From Alphaproteobacteria bacterium (GTDB taxonomy: Bacteria; Pseudomonadota; Alphaproteobacteria; ATCC43930; CGMCC-115725): a stretch of 7,290 bases of DNA. The stretch is from positions 1-7,290 of the forward strand of contig JASHUO010000293.1 of assembly GCA_030039975.1 (NCBI GenBank), in the 5' to 3' direction. Under the pieces are notes generated by a model that ran no database searches, was not told the DNA's origin, and saw only the letters and a list, made by a program, of their open reading frames with translations. This document shows positions 1 through 6,200 of this stretch, in pieces. The position numbers and the translations under genes are program-made. Every line of letters starts with the position of its first letter. Within the stretch, counting starts at the first letter, position 1.

Positions 1-1262
1 TCACGAGCTCGCACAGCGCCACCTATACGCGACCCTACACGGCTCACGCGTCGATCGGCCCTTCCTGCGCCGTGGCTCGGTTCGAGCACGGGCATCTCAT
101 AGTCTGGACGCATTCGCAGGGTGTCTTTCCGCTACGGAACGATCTCGCCAAAGCGCTCGACATGGATGTCGCCAAGATCCGCTGCATCCATGCTGAGGGA
201 TCAGGATGCTACGGCCACAACGGCGCCGACGATGTCGCCCTCGATGCCGCGCTCTTGGCGCGCGCGAGCAACGGCCGGCCGGTCAAGGTGCAGTGGATGC
301 GCGATGATGAGTTCGGCTGGGAGCCCAACGGACCCGCGATGATCGTCGAACTCCATGCCAACCTCGGCGAGGTCGGCGAAATCGTCGATTGGACGCATGA
401 CGTCTGGAGCAGCACCCACACGACGCGGCCCCAAACGGATGGCTGCAACCTGTTAGCCGCGTGGCATCTGGCGCCGCCGAAATCTCCCGGGGCTCCTGCG
501 ATAATTCCTCAGCCTGCCGGCGGTGGCGACCGTAATGCCATCCCGCTCTATGACTTTCCTCGACAGAGGGTGACACATCACTTCGTTCGACAATCGCCGA
601 TCCGCGTCTCAGCGCTGCGTTCATTGGGAGCCTATGCGAATATATTCGCCATCGAGACCTTCATGGACGATCTGGCCAAGGCGGCGCGGGTCGACCCCGT
701 CGAGTTCCGCATGCGTCACCTTAATGACGAGCGCGCCTTCGCGGTAATGAAGGCGGCCGCCAGCTATGCTGGGTGGCAGCCCGGTCTGCCCGGGGGCACC
801 GGTCGCGGGCGAGGTTTCGGCTTCGCTCAATACAAGAACGTCGCCGCCTACCTAGCCATCGTCGTTGAGGTCGAGGTCAGCCGTCGGAATGGTGACGTCC
901 ATGTCCGCAGGGTCACAGCGGCGATCGATGCCGGTGCAGTTATCAATCCCGACGGTCTGATCAATCAGACCGAAGGCGGGATCATCCAGGCGATCAGCTG
1001 GACGCTGAAAGAACAGGTGCAGTTTGCCGCCGATCGCATAACGTCACGCGACTGGGGAGACTATCCCATCATCACGTTCCCGGAGGTTCCGGAGATCAAC
1101 GTCATCATACTCGATCATCCCGACGAGAAGTCTCTTGGCGCCGGCGAAGCGGCGCAAGGGCCGACCGCCGCCGCCATCGGCAATGCGATTGCGCATGCGA
1201 CCGGCGTGAGACTGCGCGACTTGCCGCTCACGCCGGACCGTATCAAGCGCGTCTTTGGCTAA
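1..1262 (+). CDS. Molybdopterin-binding subunit of a xanthine dehydrogenase-family hydroxylase (nicotinate/isoquinoline dehydrogenase type), 5'-truncated
   Basis: The reading frame is open from base 3, so the start lies outside the window; the GTG at 72 is internal, because the 23 codons before it already encode the family-like stretch SATYTRPYTAHASIGPSCAVA minus its first residue. About 419 residues are present of what is usually a subunit of some 700-750. Visible family features, numbered from base 3, are GSGCYGHNGADD (66-77), typical of the NicB/isoquinoline-dehydrogenase branch, the ALRSLGAYAN segment near 204-213, and GAGEAAQGP near the C-terminus. In that last motif Glu382 (codon 1146-1148) matches the catalytic glutamate of molybdenum hydroxylases. 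The family uses a molybdenum cofactor to hydroxylate N-heterocycles or aldehydes with oxygen from water, passing electrons to a separate 2Fe-2S subunit and sometimes cytochromes. No partner subunit is in the window; one may lie upstream. The substrate cannot be told from sequence alone. The gene ends TAA, 20 nt from the converging dehydrogenase stop. Confidence 0.9.
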   Translation, partial: TSSHSATYTRPYTAHASIGPSCAVARFEHGHLIVWTHSQGVFPLRNDLAKALDMDVAKIRCIHAEGSGCYGHNGADDVALDAALLARASNGRPVKVQWMRDDEFGWEPNGPAMIVELHANLGEVGEIVDWTHDVWSSTHTTRPQTDGCNLLAAWHLAPPKSPGAPAIIPQPAGGGDRNAIPLYDFPRQRVTHHFVRQSPIRVSALRSLGAYANIFAIETFMDDLAKAARVDPVEFRMRHLNDERAFAVMKAAASYAGWQPGLPGGTGRGRGFGFAQYKNVAAYLAIVVEVEVSRRNGDVHVRRVTAAIDAGAVINPDGLINQTEGGIIQAISWTLKEQVQFAADRITSRDWGDYPIITFPEVPEINVIILDHPDEKSLGAGEAAQGPTAAAIGNAIAHATGVRLRDLPLTPDRIKRVFG

Positions 1263-1282
1263 GGCGGGAACTGACGCGCTTT

Positions 1283-2332
1283 CTACATGAGGAAGACGCC
1301 CTTCCCCGCTGTCTGCTGATCGAACAACTGGTACGCTCTCTCGGCGTCGCCGAGCTGCCAGCGATGCGTGAAAAGTCGGTCGACATCGATCTTGCGGTCG
1401 GTGACGAAGCGCGCGCATTCGGCTTGACCGATGCTGGAGAATGTCCAGGACGCGACGATGGTGAGTTGCTTGCGCAACAGATCCGTGCTGACGTCGAGTG
1501 TGATCGAATTGCGCTCCCCGACCAGGCAGCAGATACCCCACACCTTGGTGCTTCGAACGGCTGCGACCCGTCCTTCCGGCGCGCCTGAGGTGTCGAGCGT
1601 GAGGTCCGCACCTTCGCCATGCGTCAGATCCTTGATGGCTCCGACGACATCATTCGCGCCCGGATCGACGGTTGCATCGGCGCCGAACTCTCTGGCTCGG
1701 CTCAACCGCTCGTGGCCGATGTCTACGGCAATGACGCGCGCTCCCATCGCTGCAGCAAGCTGCGTCGCAGAAAGACCGACCGGGCCCTGGCCGACGATCG
1801 CAATCGTGTTATTGCCGGAAAGCTGCATGCGGCGCAATGCGCCATAGGCGGTGCCGGTGCCGCAGGAAATCGCCGCTCCCGCCGCGAAGCTCAGCTCATC
1901 CGGCAACGGCACGAGCGTGAAAGCCGGAACCTTCAGATAGGGCGCATGCCCGCCATGAGCGTTATTGCCATAGACCGTGATCGGCTCGCGCTGACAAAGC
2001 TGCGACCAGCCGGAACGGCAGTGGTTGCAAGCGGTGCAGCCTTTGTAATGATGCACCATCACCCGTTGGCCGATCCGCGCATGCTTGTCGCTCACTCCGG
2101 CGCCGATCGCCGCGACAATACCGCACGGCTCGTGCCCCGCGATGACGGGATTGGGGTTGACCGGTAGGCCGCCTACCGACGTCCCGCCCTTGGGTCGGCG
2201 ATACTGGTGCAGATCACTGCCGCACATGCCCGAGGCTTTCATCTCGAGCACCACCTCGCCGGGCCCGGGCGTCGGATCCGGAAATTCCATCATCTCGATT
2301 TCCCGGTCGCCGCTGAAGACGATGCCGCGCAT
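1283..2332 (-). CDS. Zinc-dependent medium-chain alcohol dehydrogenase
   Basis: This 349-residue protein is a complete medium-chain dehydrogenase/reductase (MDR). The catalytic-zinc half shows GMCGSDLH (Cys37, Ser39, His42), GHE (His67-Glu68) and Cys157. The structural-zinc lobe has Cys99, Cys102, Cys105 and Cys113. A Rossmann motif, VGQGPVG (Gly181, Gly183, Gly186), is followed by an acidic residue (Asp204) at the end of the second strand, which favours NAD(H) over NADP(H). It should oxidise an alcohol or polyol, or reduce the matching carbonyl, in the cytoplasm; the substrate is unknown. An in-frame ATG lies 16 codons upstream (2380) but has no ribosome site, whereas the ATG at 2332 is preceded by AGGAGG, so I chose the shorter form. 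It follows the alpha/beta hydrolase gene on the same strand after 63 nt, probably as the second gene of a short operon, and converges on the molybdenum hydroxylase gene. Confidence 0.92.
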   Translation of the reverse strand: MRGIVFSGDREIEMMEFPDPTPGPGEVVLEMKASGMCGSDLHQYRRPKGGTSVGGLPVNPNPVIAGHEPCGIVAAIGAGVSDKHARIGQRVMVHHYKGCTACNHCRSGWSQLCQREPITVYGNNAHGGHAPYLKVPAFTLVPLPDELSFAAGAAISCGTGTAYGALRRMQLSGNNTIAIVGQGPVGLSATQLAAAMGARVIAVDIGHERLSRAREFGADATVDPGANDVVGAIKDLTHGEGADLTLDTSGAPEGRVAAVRSTKVWGICCLVGERNSITLDVSTDLLRKQLTIVASWTFSSIGQAECARFVTDRKIDVDRLFTHRWQLGDAERAYQLFDQQTAGKGVFLM

Positions 2333-2336
2333 GACG

Positions 2337-2342
2337 CCTCCT
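2337..2342 (-). promoter_or_regulatory. Ribosome binding site of the alcohol dehydrogenase
   Basis: AGGAGG on the minus strand lies 4 nt before the ATG at 2332-2330. It is a full match to the anti-Shine-Dalgarno core and is the reason for rejecting the longer start at 2380, which has no purine-rich stretch in front of it. The spacer is slightly short. Confidence 0.75.
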
Positions 2343-2395
2343 GTCGCTTCCTCCGGTCCGAGCCTACGCCCTTTCCCCATGCCGGGGTAGTGGCG

Positions 2396-3184
2396 CTAGC
2401 TCGCGGTAAGGTCCAGGAACTCGCTCACAGCAGCAAGAAACGCCTGAGGCTGTTCGAGGGGAGGGCAGTGACCGCAACCCGGCAACAGGAGGAACTTAGC
2501 CGCACCGATCCCTTCGGCGAGCTCCCGCGCGAGCTCGACGGGCGTCGCCGCATCGAACTCGCCGACCAGCACCAGCGTGGGATTGGCAATGCGTGCCAGC
2601 TGAGCGCTGAGATCGACCTGCTCTAGCGCCCGGCAGGCGGAGATGAAGGCCTCCGGGTTGAAGCGCAGGAGCACGGCACGGCGTTCCGCCACCGCTTCGG
2701 GATGGGCGTCCAGATAGGCGTCGTGAAAGATGCGGCGCGCCGCAATTTCGGCGACCGCCCCCATGCCGCCGGCAGCAACCTTCTCGGCCATGACGGCAAA
2801 GGCGGACCTTGCCGAGGTCGGAAATCGCGCGGCGGTATCGACCAGCAGCAGCTTGTCGAAGAGCGTGCCATGCCGTGCCGCCAATGCGATCGCAACGAAC
2901 CCGCCAAAGCCATTGCCCAGCACGGCGCTGTTCGCAGACAGCCGTAGCGCAGGCAAAGCGTCGGCGATCCGATCAGCATAGTCCTCGACAGCGGGACCCG
3001 CCGGACTGGACCCGTTAAAGCCCGGCAGCGCGACAAGGTGAACGCGGCGCTTTTGAGTAAAATTCACGATGACGCGGTCAAAAGCCGTGCGATCGATCAG
3101 CAGGGAATGCAGCAGCACGAGGTCCGGCCCCTCGCCGGCCGACGTAATCTCGACCCCGCCGCCCGCGACCTCGATTCGCGCCAT
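2396..3184 (-). CDS. Alpha/beta-fold hydrolase with glycine at the nucleophile position
   Basis: The 262-residue product has the layout and length of a single-domain alpha/beta hydrolase (enol-lactonase/esterase-like). The strand-3 end reads LLHS (His26), where the usual oxyanion motif is HG. The nucleophile elbow is G-N-G-F-G-G (90-95): the usual Ser is Gly92, codon GGC at 2911-2909. The acid Asp211 (VGEFDAATP) and the base His239 (GCGHCPP) are both present at normal spacing. It may therefore be non-hydrolytic, use another mechanism (for example C-C bond or lyase chemistry), or belong to a branch where Gly is normal; substrate unknown. The frame stays open upstream to 3895, but that part lies antisense to the glycosyltransferase and is a shadow. 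The ATG at 3184 begins a typical N-terminal strand, MARIEVAGGG; AGGGA about 10 nt upstream is a weak ribosome site. It is the first gene of a likely operon with the alcohol dehydrogenase. Confidence 0.85.
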   Translation of the reverse strand: MARIEVAGGGVEITSAGEGPDLVLLHSLLIDRTAFDRVIVNFTQKRRVHLVALPGFNGSSPAGPAVEDYADRIADALPALRLSANSAVLGNGFGGFVAIALAARHGTLFDKLLLVDTAARFPTSARSAFAVMAEKVAAGGMGAVAEIAARRIFHDAYLDAHPEAVAERRAVLLRFNPEAFISACRALEQVDLSAQLARIANPTLVLVGEFDAATPVELARELAEGIGAAKFLLLPGCGHCPPLEQPQAFLAAVSEFLDLTAS

Positions 3185-3217
3185 GCCTCGTCCCTGCCGG
3201 CTGCCTTTCTGCGGCAG

Positions 3218-3246
3218 ATCTAGCACCTGCCGACGCCCGTGTCTTG
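3218..3246 (-). promoter_or_regulatory. Candidate promoter for the hydrolase-dehydrogenase operon
   Basis: On the minus strand CAAGAC (3246-3241), a 17-nt spacer and CTAGAT (3223-3218) resemble the alphaproteobacterial housekeeping pattern CTTGAC-N17-CTATAT, with 4 of 6 and 5 of 6 matches. Transcription would begin near 3211, giving a leader of about 27 nt before the ATG at 3184. It sits in the 111-nt divergent gap shared with the glycosyltransferase, for which I could not find a convincing promoter. It rests on pattern matching alone. Confidence 0.3.
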
Positions 3247-3295
3247 CCGGTTCTCCTTGCGATCGACGCCGGGATAGGCTACTGGCGAGGCCTGT

Positions 3296-4444
3296 ATGGA
3301 GGACCTTTTGCGGAACGAGGCGCGATCGATCCCGATGGCAGCGGCGACGGGCACGGCTCGAACACCGGAGCTTGCCGTGATCGTGCCCACTTTCAATGAG
3401 CGGGACAATGTCGGCTTGGTGTTCGAGCTCGTCGCTGCGGCGCTCGACGGTCTCGACTGGGAGATGGTTTTCGTCGACGATGATTCCGCGGACGGTACCG
3501 CCGAAGCCGTCCGCAACATCGCTCGGCGCGATCCGCGCGTTCGCTGCGTCCAGCGCCTCGGTCGCCGCGGCTTGTCGACGGCCTGCATCGAGGGGGTGCT
3601 GGCGACTGCGGCTCCTTATGTAGCCGTCATGGACGCCGATCTGCAGCACGACGAGCGATTGCTGCCGCGCATGCTCGAGGTGCTGAAGCAGCAGGACTAT
3701 GATCTCGTCGTTGGTTCGCGTTACATCGAAGGCGGCGGTATCGGGCGCTGGGACGATCGCCGGGCTGGCCTCAGCACCCTCGCCACGAAGCTCTCGCGCA
3801 TTGTGTGCAAGAGCGAGATCGCGGATCCCATGAGCGGCTTCTTCATGATGCGACGTGGCGTTTTCGAGCACGCCATGCGCAATTTGTCGGGACAAGGCTT
3901 CAAGATACTTCTTGATCTGCTGGCTTCATCGCCGGAAGGACTCCGCATCAAGGAGCTGCCCTATCAGTTCAGAGCCCGGCGTCATGGCACGAGCAAGCTC
4001 GACACCCTGGTGGCTTGGGAGTTCGGCATGCTCCTGGCCGACAAGCTGGTCGGCCGCTTCGTGCCTGTTCGCTTCGCTCTCTTCGCTTTCATCGGCGCGT
4101 TCGGCCTGGGCGTTCATCTCGCCGTGCTCCGCGCCGCTCTCGCGGCCCCCTCCTTCGATTTTGCCAAGGCGCAGGCGACGGCCACCGTGGTCGCGATGAC
4201 GTGGAACTTCTTCCTCAACAATGTCTTCACCTACCGCGATCAGCGGCTGAAAGGCTGGCGCTTGCTTCGCGGACTTTTCTCCTTCTACCTGATCTGCGCC
4301 GTAGGGGCGGTCGGCAATGTGGGCATCGCGACCTACGTCTTTGCCGCCGACAATGTGTGGTGGCTGGCCGGGATCGCCGGCGCAATCGTCGGCTCCGTCT
4401 GGAACTATGCGGTCTCTTCGGTCTTCACCTGGCGCCGCCGCTGA
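3296..4444 (+). CDS. GT2 glycosyltransferase (polyprenol-phosphate sugar synthase-like) fused to a GtrA membrane domain
   Basis: The 382-residue protein has two parts. Residues 25-250 are a GT-A fold family 2 glycosyltransferase of the dolichol-phosphate-mannose-synthase type: AVIVPTFNERDNV, the nucleotide-binding VFVDDDSADGT (Asp61-63), the metal-binding DADLQHD (113-119), SRYIEGGGIGRW, DPMSGFF (177-183), FKILLDLL and RARRHGTSK. Residues 257-380 form a GtrA domain with four predicted membrane spans (about 259-282, 293-311, 325-347, 355-375) and the typical WNFFLNNVFTYR and WNYAVSSVFTWR segments. The family transfers a hexose from a nucleotide donor to a polyprenyl phosphate at the cytoplasmic membrane; the GtrA part is thought to help flip or anchor the lipid-linked sugar. 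The actual sugar and final glycan are unknown. An in-frame TAG at 3275 limits the start; ATG 3296 has GAGG 5 nt upstream, and ATG 3335 is a poorer alternative. The TGA stop lies 2 nt from the converging hspQ stop. Confidence 0.93.
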   Translation: MEDLLRNEARSIPMAAATGTARTPELAVIVPTFNERDNVGLVFELVAAALDGLDWEMVFVDDDSADGTAEAVRNIARRDPRVRCVQRLGRRGLSTACIEGVLATAAPYVAVMDADLQHDERLLPRMLEVLKQQDYDLVVGSRYIEGGGIGRWDDRRAGLSTLATKLSRIVCKSEIADPMSGFFMMRRGVFEHAMRNLSGQGFKILLDLLASSPEGLRIKELPYQFRARRHGTSKLDTLVAWEFGMLLADKLVGRFVPVRFALFAFIGAFGLGVHLAVLRAALAAPSFDFAKAQATATVVAMTWNFFLNNVFTYRDQRLKGWRLLRGLFSFYLICAVGAVGNVGIATYVFAADNVWWLAGIAGAIVGSVWNYAVSSVFTWRRR

Positions 4445-4446
4445 GG

Positions 4447-4791
4447 CTATTGCTGCCGGCTCGCGCGCAAGACGTAACGGTCGCCGGCCAGCCGCTCGAA
4501 CACGACATCGATCATTGGATGGTTGACCGGGCCGTTTTCCGAATCGGGAACAAGGTTCTGCTCGGAGACATAGGCTTCATAGGGCCCGCCCTGCGCATTC
4601 TGCGCGAGGAGATGATAGAAGGGCTGATCCTTGGAGGGACGACGGTCCGCGGGGATGGATTGGTACCATTCTTCCGTGTTGCTGAAAACGGGATCGACGT
4701 CGAAGATCACGCCACGGAAGGGATAGAGGCGGTGACGCACGATTTGTCCCACCGAGAATTTGGCCTCGCGGCGAACACGCTCTTTGCTCAA
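4447..4791 (-). CDS. hspQ: Heat shock protein HspQ (YccV-like, hemimethylated-DNA-binding family)
   Basis: The 114-residue protein carries the whole HspQ/YccV domain: KFSVGQIVRHRLYPFRG (11-27), DVDPVF, EEWYQSIP (40-47), KDQPFYHLLAQN (54-65) and AYVSEQNLVPD (73-83). The E. coli homologue is about 105 residues; it is heat-induced, stimulates loss of unstable DnaA, enhances Lon proteolysis, and was first described as binding hemimethylated DNA near oriC. A cytoplasmic protein-quality-control role is therefore likely here. The start is TTG at 4791: an in-frame TGA four codons upstream rules out a longer form, GAGG lies 7 nt before the TTG, and no ATG occurs before the conserved domain. The C-terminus runs about 20 residues past the conserved core, ending RASRQQ. 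A promoter candidate lies about 45 nt upstream. It converges on the glycosyltransferase gene with only 2 nt between the stops. Confidence 0.95.
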   Translation of the reverse strand: MSKERVRREAKFSVGQIVRHRLYPFRGVIFDVDPVFSNTEEWYQSIPADRRPSKDQPFYHLLAQNAQGGPYEAYVSEQNLVPDSENGPVNHPMIDVVFERLAGDRYVLRASRQQ

Positions 4792-4798
4792 CGACGGG

Positions 4799-4802
4799 CC
4801 TC
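4799..4802 (-). promoter_or_regulatory. hspQ: Ribosome binding site for the TTG start of hspQ
   Basis: GAGG on the minus strand ends 7 nt before the TTG at 4791-4789. It overlaps the in-frame TGA that closes the frame upstream (TGA-GGC), so start choice is limited to this TTG or to codons inside the conserved domain. Confidence 0.6.
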
Positions 4803-4814
4803 ATTGGCTTCGCG

Positions 4815-4842
4815 CTTGATGGCGCGACGTCCCCTCTATAGG
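4815..4842 (+). promoter_or_regulatory. Weak candidate promoter for the CoA-transferase, sharing the palindromic -10
   Basis: On the plus strand TTGATG (4816-4821) precedes TATAGG (4837-4842) with a 15-nt spacer; read one base earlier the pair is CTTGAT and CTATAG. The hexamers are fair but the spacer is shorter than the preferred 16-18 nt. CTATAG is its own reverse complement, so the same bases serve the better hspQ promoter on the other strand. A leader of roughly 90 nt would precede the ATG at 4938. Confidence 0.25.
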
Positions 4843-4864
4843 GAGTGGAGGGGCTTTCCTCAAG
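4836..4864 (-). promoter_or_regulatory. Promoter of hspQ (housekeeping or heat-shock sigma)
   Basis: On the minus strand CTTGAG (4864-4859), exactly 17 nt, and CTATAG (4841-4836) match the alphaproteobacterial pattern CTTGAC-N17-CTATAT at 5 of 6 positions in each hexamer. The expected transcript would start near 4829, leaving a leader of roughly 38 nt before the TTG. The bases just before the -10 are CTCC, giving a C-rich CCCTATAG context. Because hspQ is heat-shock controlled in E. coli and alphaproteobacterial RpoH sites also start with CTTGA, an RpoH-type promoter is possible and cannot be separated from the housekeeping type by eye. Confidence 0.55.
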
Positions 4865-4869
4865 GCGCT

Positions 4870-4896
4870 GCCGCGGGCTCGACAAGGGACCGCGGC
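4870..4896. repeat. Inverted repeat in the leader before the CoA-transferase
   Basis: GCCGCGG (4870-4876) and CCGCGGC (4890-4896) form a perfect 7-bp inverted repeat around a 13-nt loop. A second pair, GTGGAG (4845-4850) and CTCCAC (4899-4904), could stack outside it with an asymmetric internal loop. No T-run follows on either strand, so it does not look like an intrinsic terminator. It could be a leader hairpin, an operator, or a by-product of high GC content. Confidence 0.4.
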
Positions 4897-4937
4897 CGCT
4901 CCACCATGCCAACGAGGGCAGCCGAAGGCCGAAAGCG

Positions 4938-6092
4938 ATGATATTACCGCTCGCCGGAATTAAGGTTGTGGAGATCGGACAGAATCTGGCCGGCCCCTAT
5001 GCCGGCGAGGTCCTGGCGACGCTCGGGGCCGATGTCGTCAAGGTCGAGCGCCCCGAAGGAGATGACGCGCGGAGCTGGGGCCCACCTTTCTGGCAAGGCG
5101 CCGCGGCGATCTTTCAGACGGTGAATCGCAACAAGCGCAGTATCACGCTCGACCTCAGGGACGCCGCCTGCAGCGCCTGGCTCAAGGATTATCTCGCCGA
5201 CGTCGATGTGCTCCTGCACAACATGCGTCCCGGAGCCATGGAAGAACTCGGCCTTGGCGGCGCGGCGCTCACCGCGCAGCATCCGCAACTGATCTATGCT
5301 TCGCTCTCGGCATTCGGCCACAAAGGGCCGCGGCGCCTCAATCCAGGGTACGAGCCGATGGTGCAGGCTTTCGCCGGCATCTTCAGCATGAACGGCGCAG
5401 AAGACGCGCCGCCGACTCGGGTTGGAGTGCCGATTCTCGATATGGGAACGGGCCTTTGGCTAGCCCTGGGCTGCGTCGCGGCGCTGCTGCGCCGGGCGCG
5501 CACCGGGCGCGGTGGCATTGTCGATGCTTCGCTTTTCGAAACGGCACTCGCGTGGCTCACCGTGCCCTTTGCCAGCTTCGCCGTTACCGGCGAGGTCCCC
5601 AAACGCCATCGTACCGGCAGCCGCCGGCTCGTTGTCTTTGAGGCCTTTGAGACGGCCGATGGGGAAGTCATCATCGCTGCGGCCAATGACCGCCTGTTCC
5701 AGAAGCTGGCGCGGGCGTTCGGCAGGCCCGACTGGATCGCGGATGAGCGCTTCAAGACGAATCCGCTGAGGCTTGCCAACAAAGCTGCGCTCATTCCGCA
5801 GATTCAGGCGATCATCCGCCAGGCAAGCTCGGCGCATTGGGTTGAGCACCTCGAAGCCGCAGGCGTGCCCTGCGCGCCGGTTCAGGACCTCGCCGACGTT
5901 GTCGTCGAACCGCAGACTGCCGCTCTCGGCATGATCGAGAAGCTGCCCGGAGTCGAGCTCGGTCTGATCGGCCTGCCGCTTTCCTTCGACGGAGAGCGTC
6001 CGCCCATGCGGCAGCGGGCGCCGCGTCTCGGAGAGCATAATGACGAACTCCTGATCCCGCCGGATGCGCCACTGCCAGGCAACAAGGCTTAG
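4938..6092 (+). CDS. Class III CoA-transferase (CaiB/BaiF family)
   Basis: The 384-residue product matches the usual length and motif order of family III CoA-transferases: LAGIKVVEIGQNLAGPYAG at the N-terminus, LGADVVKVERPEGDDAR (29-45), VNRNKRSITLDLR (62-74), LLHNMRPGAMEELGL (92-106), YASLSAFG (120-127), VGVPILDMGTGLW (162-174) and a C-terminal AAGVPCAPVQDL. Asp168 in ILDMGTG matches the aspartate that forms the acyl-enzyme intermediate in formyl-CoA:oxalate CoA-transferase. The enzyme moves CoA between two carboxylic acids in the cytoplasm, usually in degradation of organic acids; the specific acids cannot be told. The frame is open back to a GTG at 4845, but that start would overlap the promoter region and gives a low-complexity Arg/Pro-rich extension, so I chose the ATG at 4938, just before the conserved domain. 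Its ribosome site (GAAGG, 12 nt upstream) is weak. The TonB gene follows on the same strand. Confidence 0.92.
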   Translation: MILPLAGIKVVEIGQNLAGPYAGEVLATLGADVVKVERPEGDDARSWGPPFWQGAAAIFQTVNRNKRSITLDLRDAACSAWLKDYLADVDVLLHNMRPGAMEELGLGGAALTAQHPQLIYASLSAFGHKGPRRLNPGYEPMVQAFAGIFSMNGAEDAPPTRVGVPILDMGTGLWLALGCVAALLRRARTGRGGIVDASLFETALAWLTVPFASFAVTGEVPKRHRTGSRRLVVFEAFETADGEVIIAAANDRLFQKLARAFGRPDWIADERFKTNPLRLANKAALIPQIQAIIRQASSAHWVEHLEAAGVPCAPVQDLADVVVEPQTAALGMIEKLPGVELGLIGLPLSFDGERPPMRQRAPRLGEHNDELLIPPDAPLPGNKA

Positions 6093-6188
6093 GCGAGCCG
6101 AACCGAGTCGCACGCCATGAAGGGGTGGTTTTGGCGCCCGGGGATGCAGCGGCGCGCGCCATCCCTATCAAGAGACATTGAGCACGGT

Positions 6189-6194
6189 GAGGAG
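6189..6194 (+). promoter_or_regulatory. Ribosome binding site supporting the TTG start of the TonB gene
   Basis: GAGGAG lies 6 nt before an in-frame TTG at 6201-6203, an ideal spacing. The earlier in-frame ATGs at 6117 and 6144 have no comparable purine-rich site. Confidence 0.55.
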
Positions 6195-6200
6195 CCGAGG

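Noticed and set aside
72..74. GTG as the start of the molybdenum hydroxylase subunit
   Set aside because: The frame is open to the left edge and the upstream residues (for example HASIGPSC) belong to the family, so the gene is simply truncated by the window.
3244..3280. Plus-strand promoter for the glycosyltransferase (TTGCCG with GATAGG or TAGGCT)
   Set aside because: No pairing of these elements gives an acceptable 16-18 nt spacer with adequate hexamers.
3185..3895. N-terminal extension of the alpha/beta hydrolase frame by about 237 codons
   Set aside because: It lies antisense to the well-conserved glycosyltransferase, has no recognisable domain, and the hydrolase fold starts normally at the ATG at 3184. 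Open antisense frames are common in GC-rich DNA.
4845..4937. GTG start giving a 31-residue N-terminal extension of the CoA-transferase
   Set aside because: The extension is Arg/Pro-rich and unlike the family, and the GTG lies within the promoter and inverted-repeat region. The ATG at 4938 abuts the conserved domain.
4015..4941. 308-codon plus-strand frame overlapping the glycosyltransferase and hspQ
   Set aside because: It runs out of frame through the GtrA domain and antisense through hspQ, both clearly coding in other frames, and has no recognisable domain.
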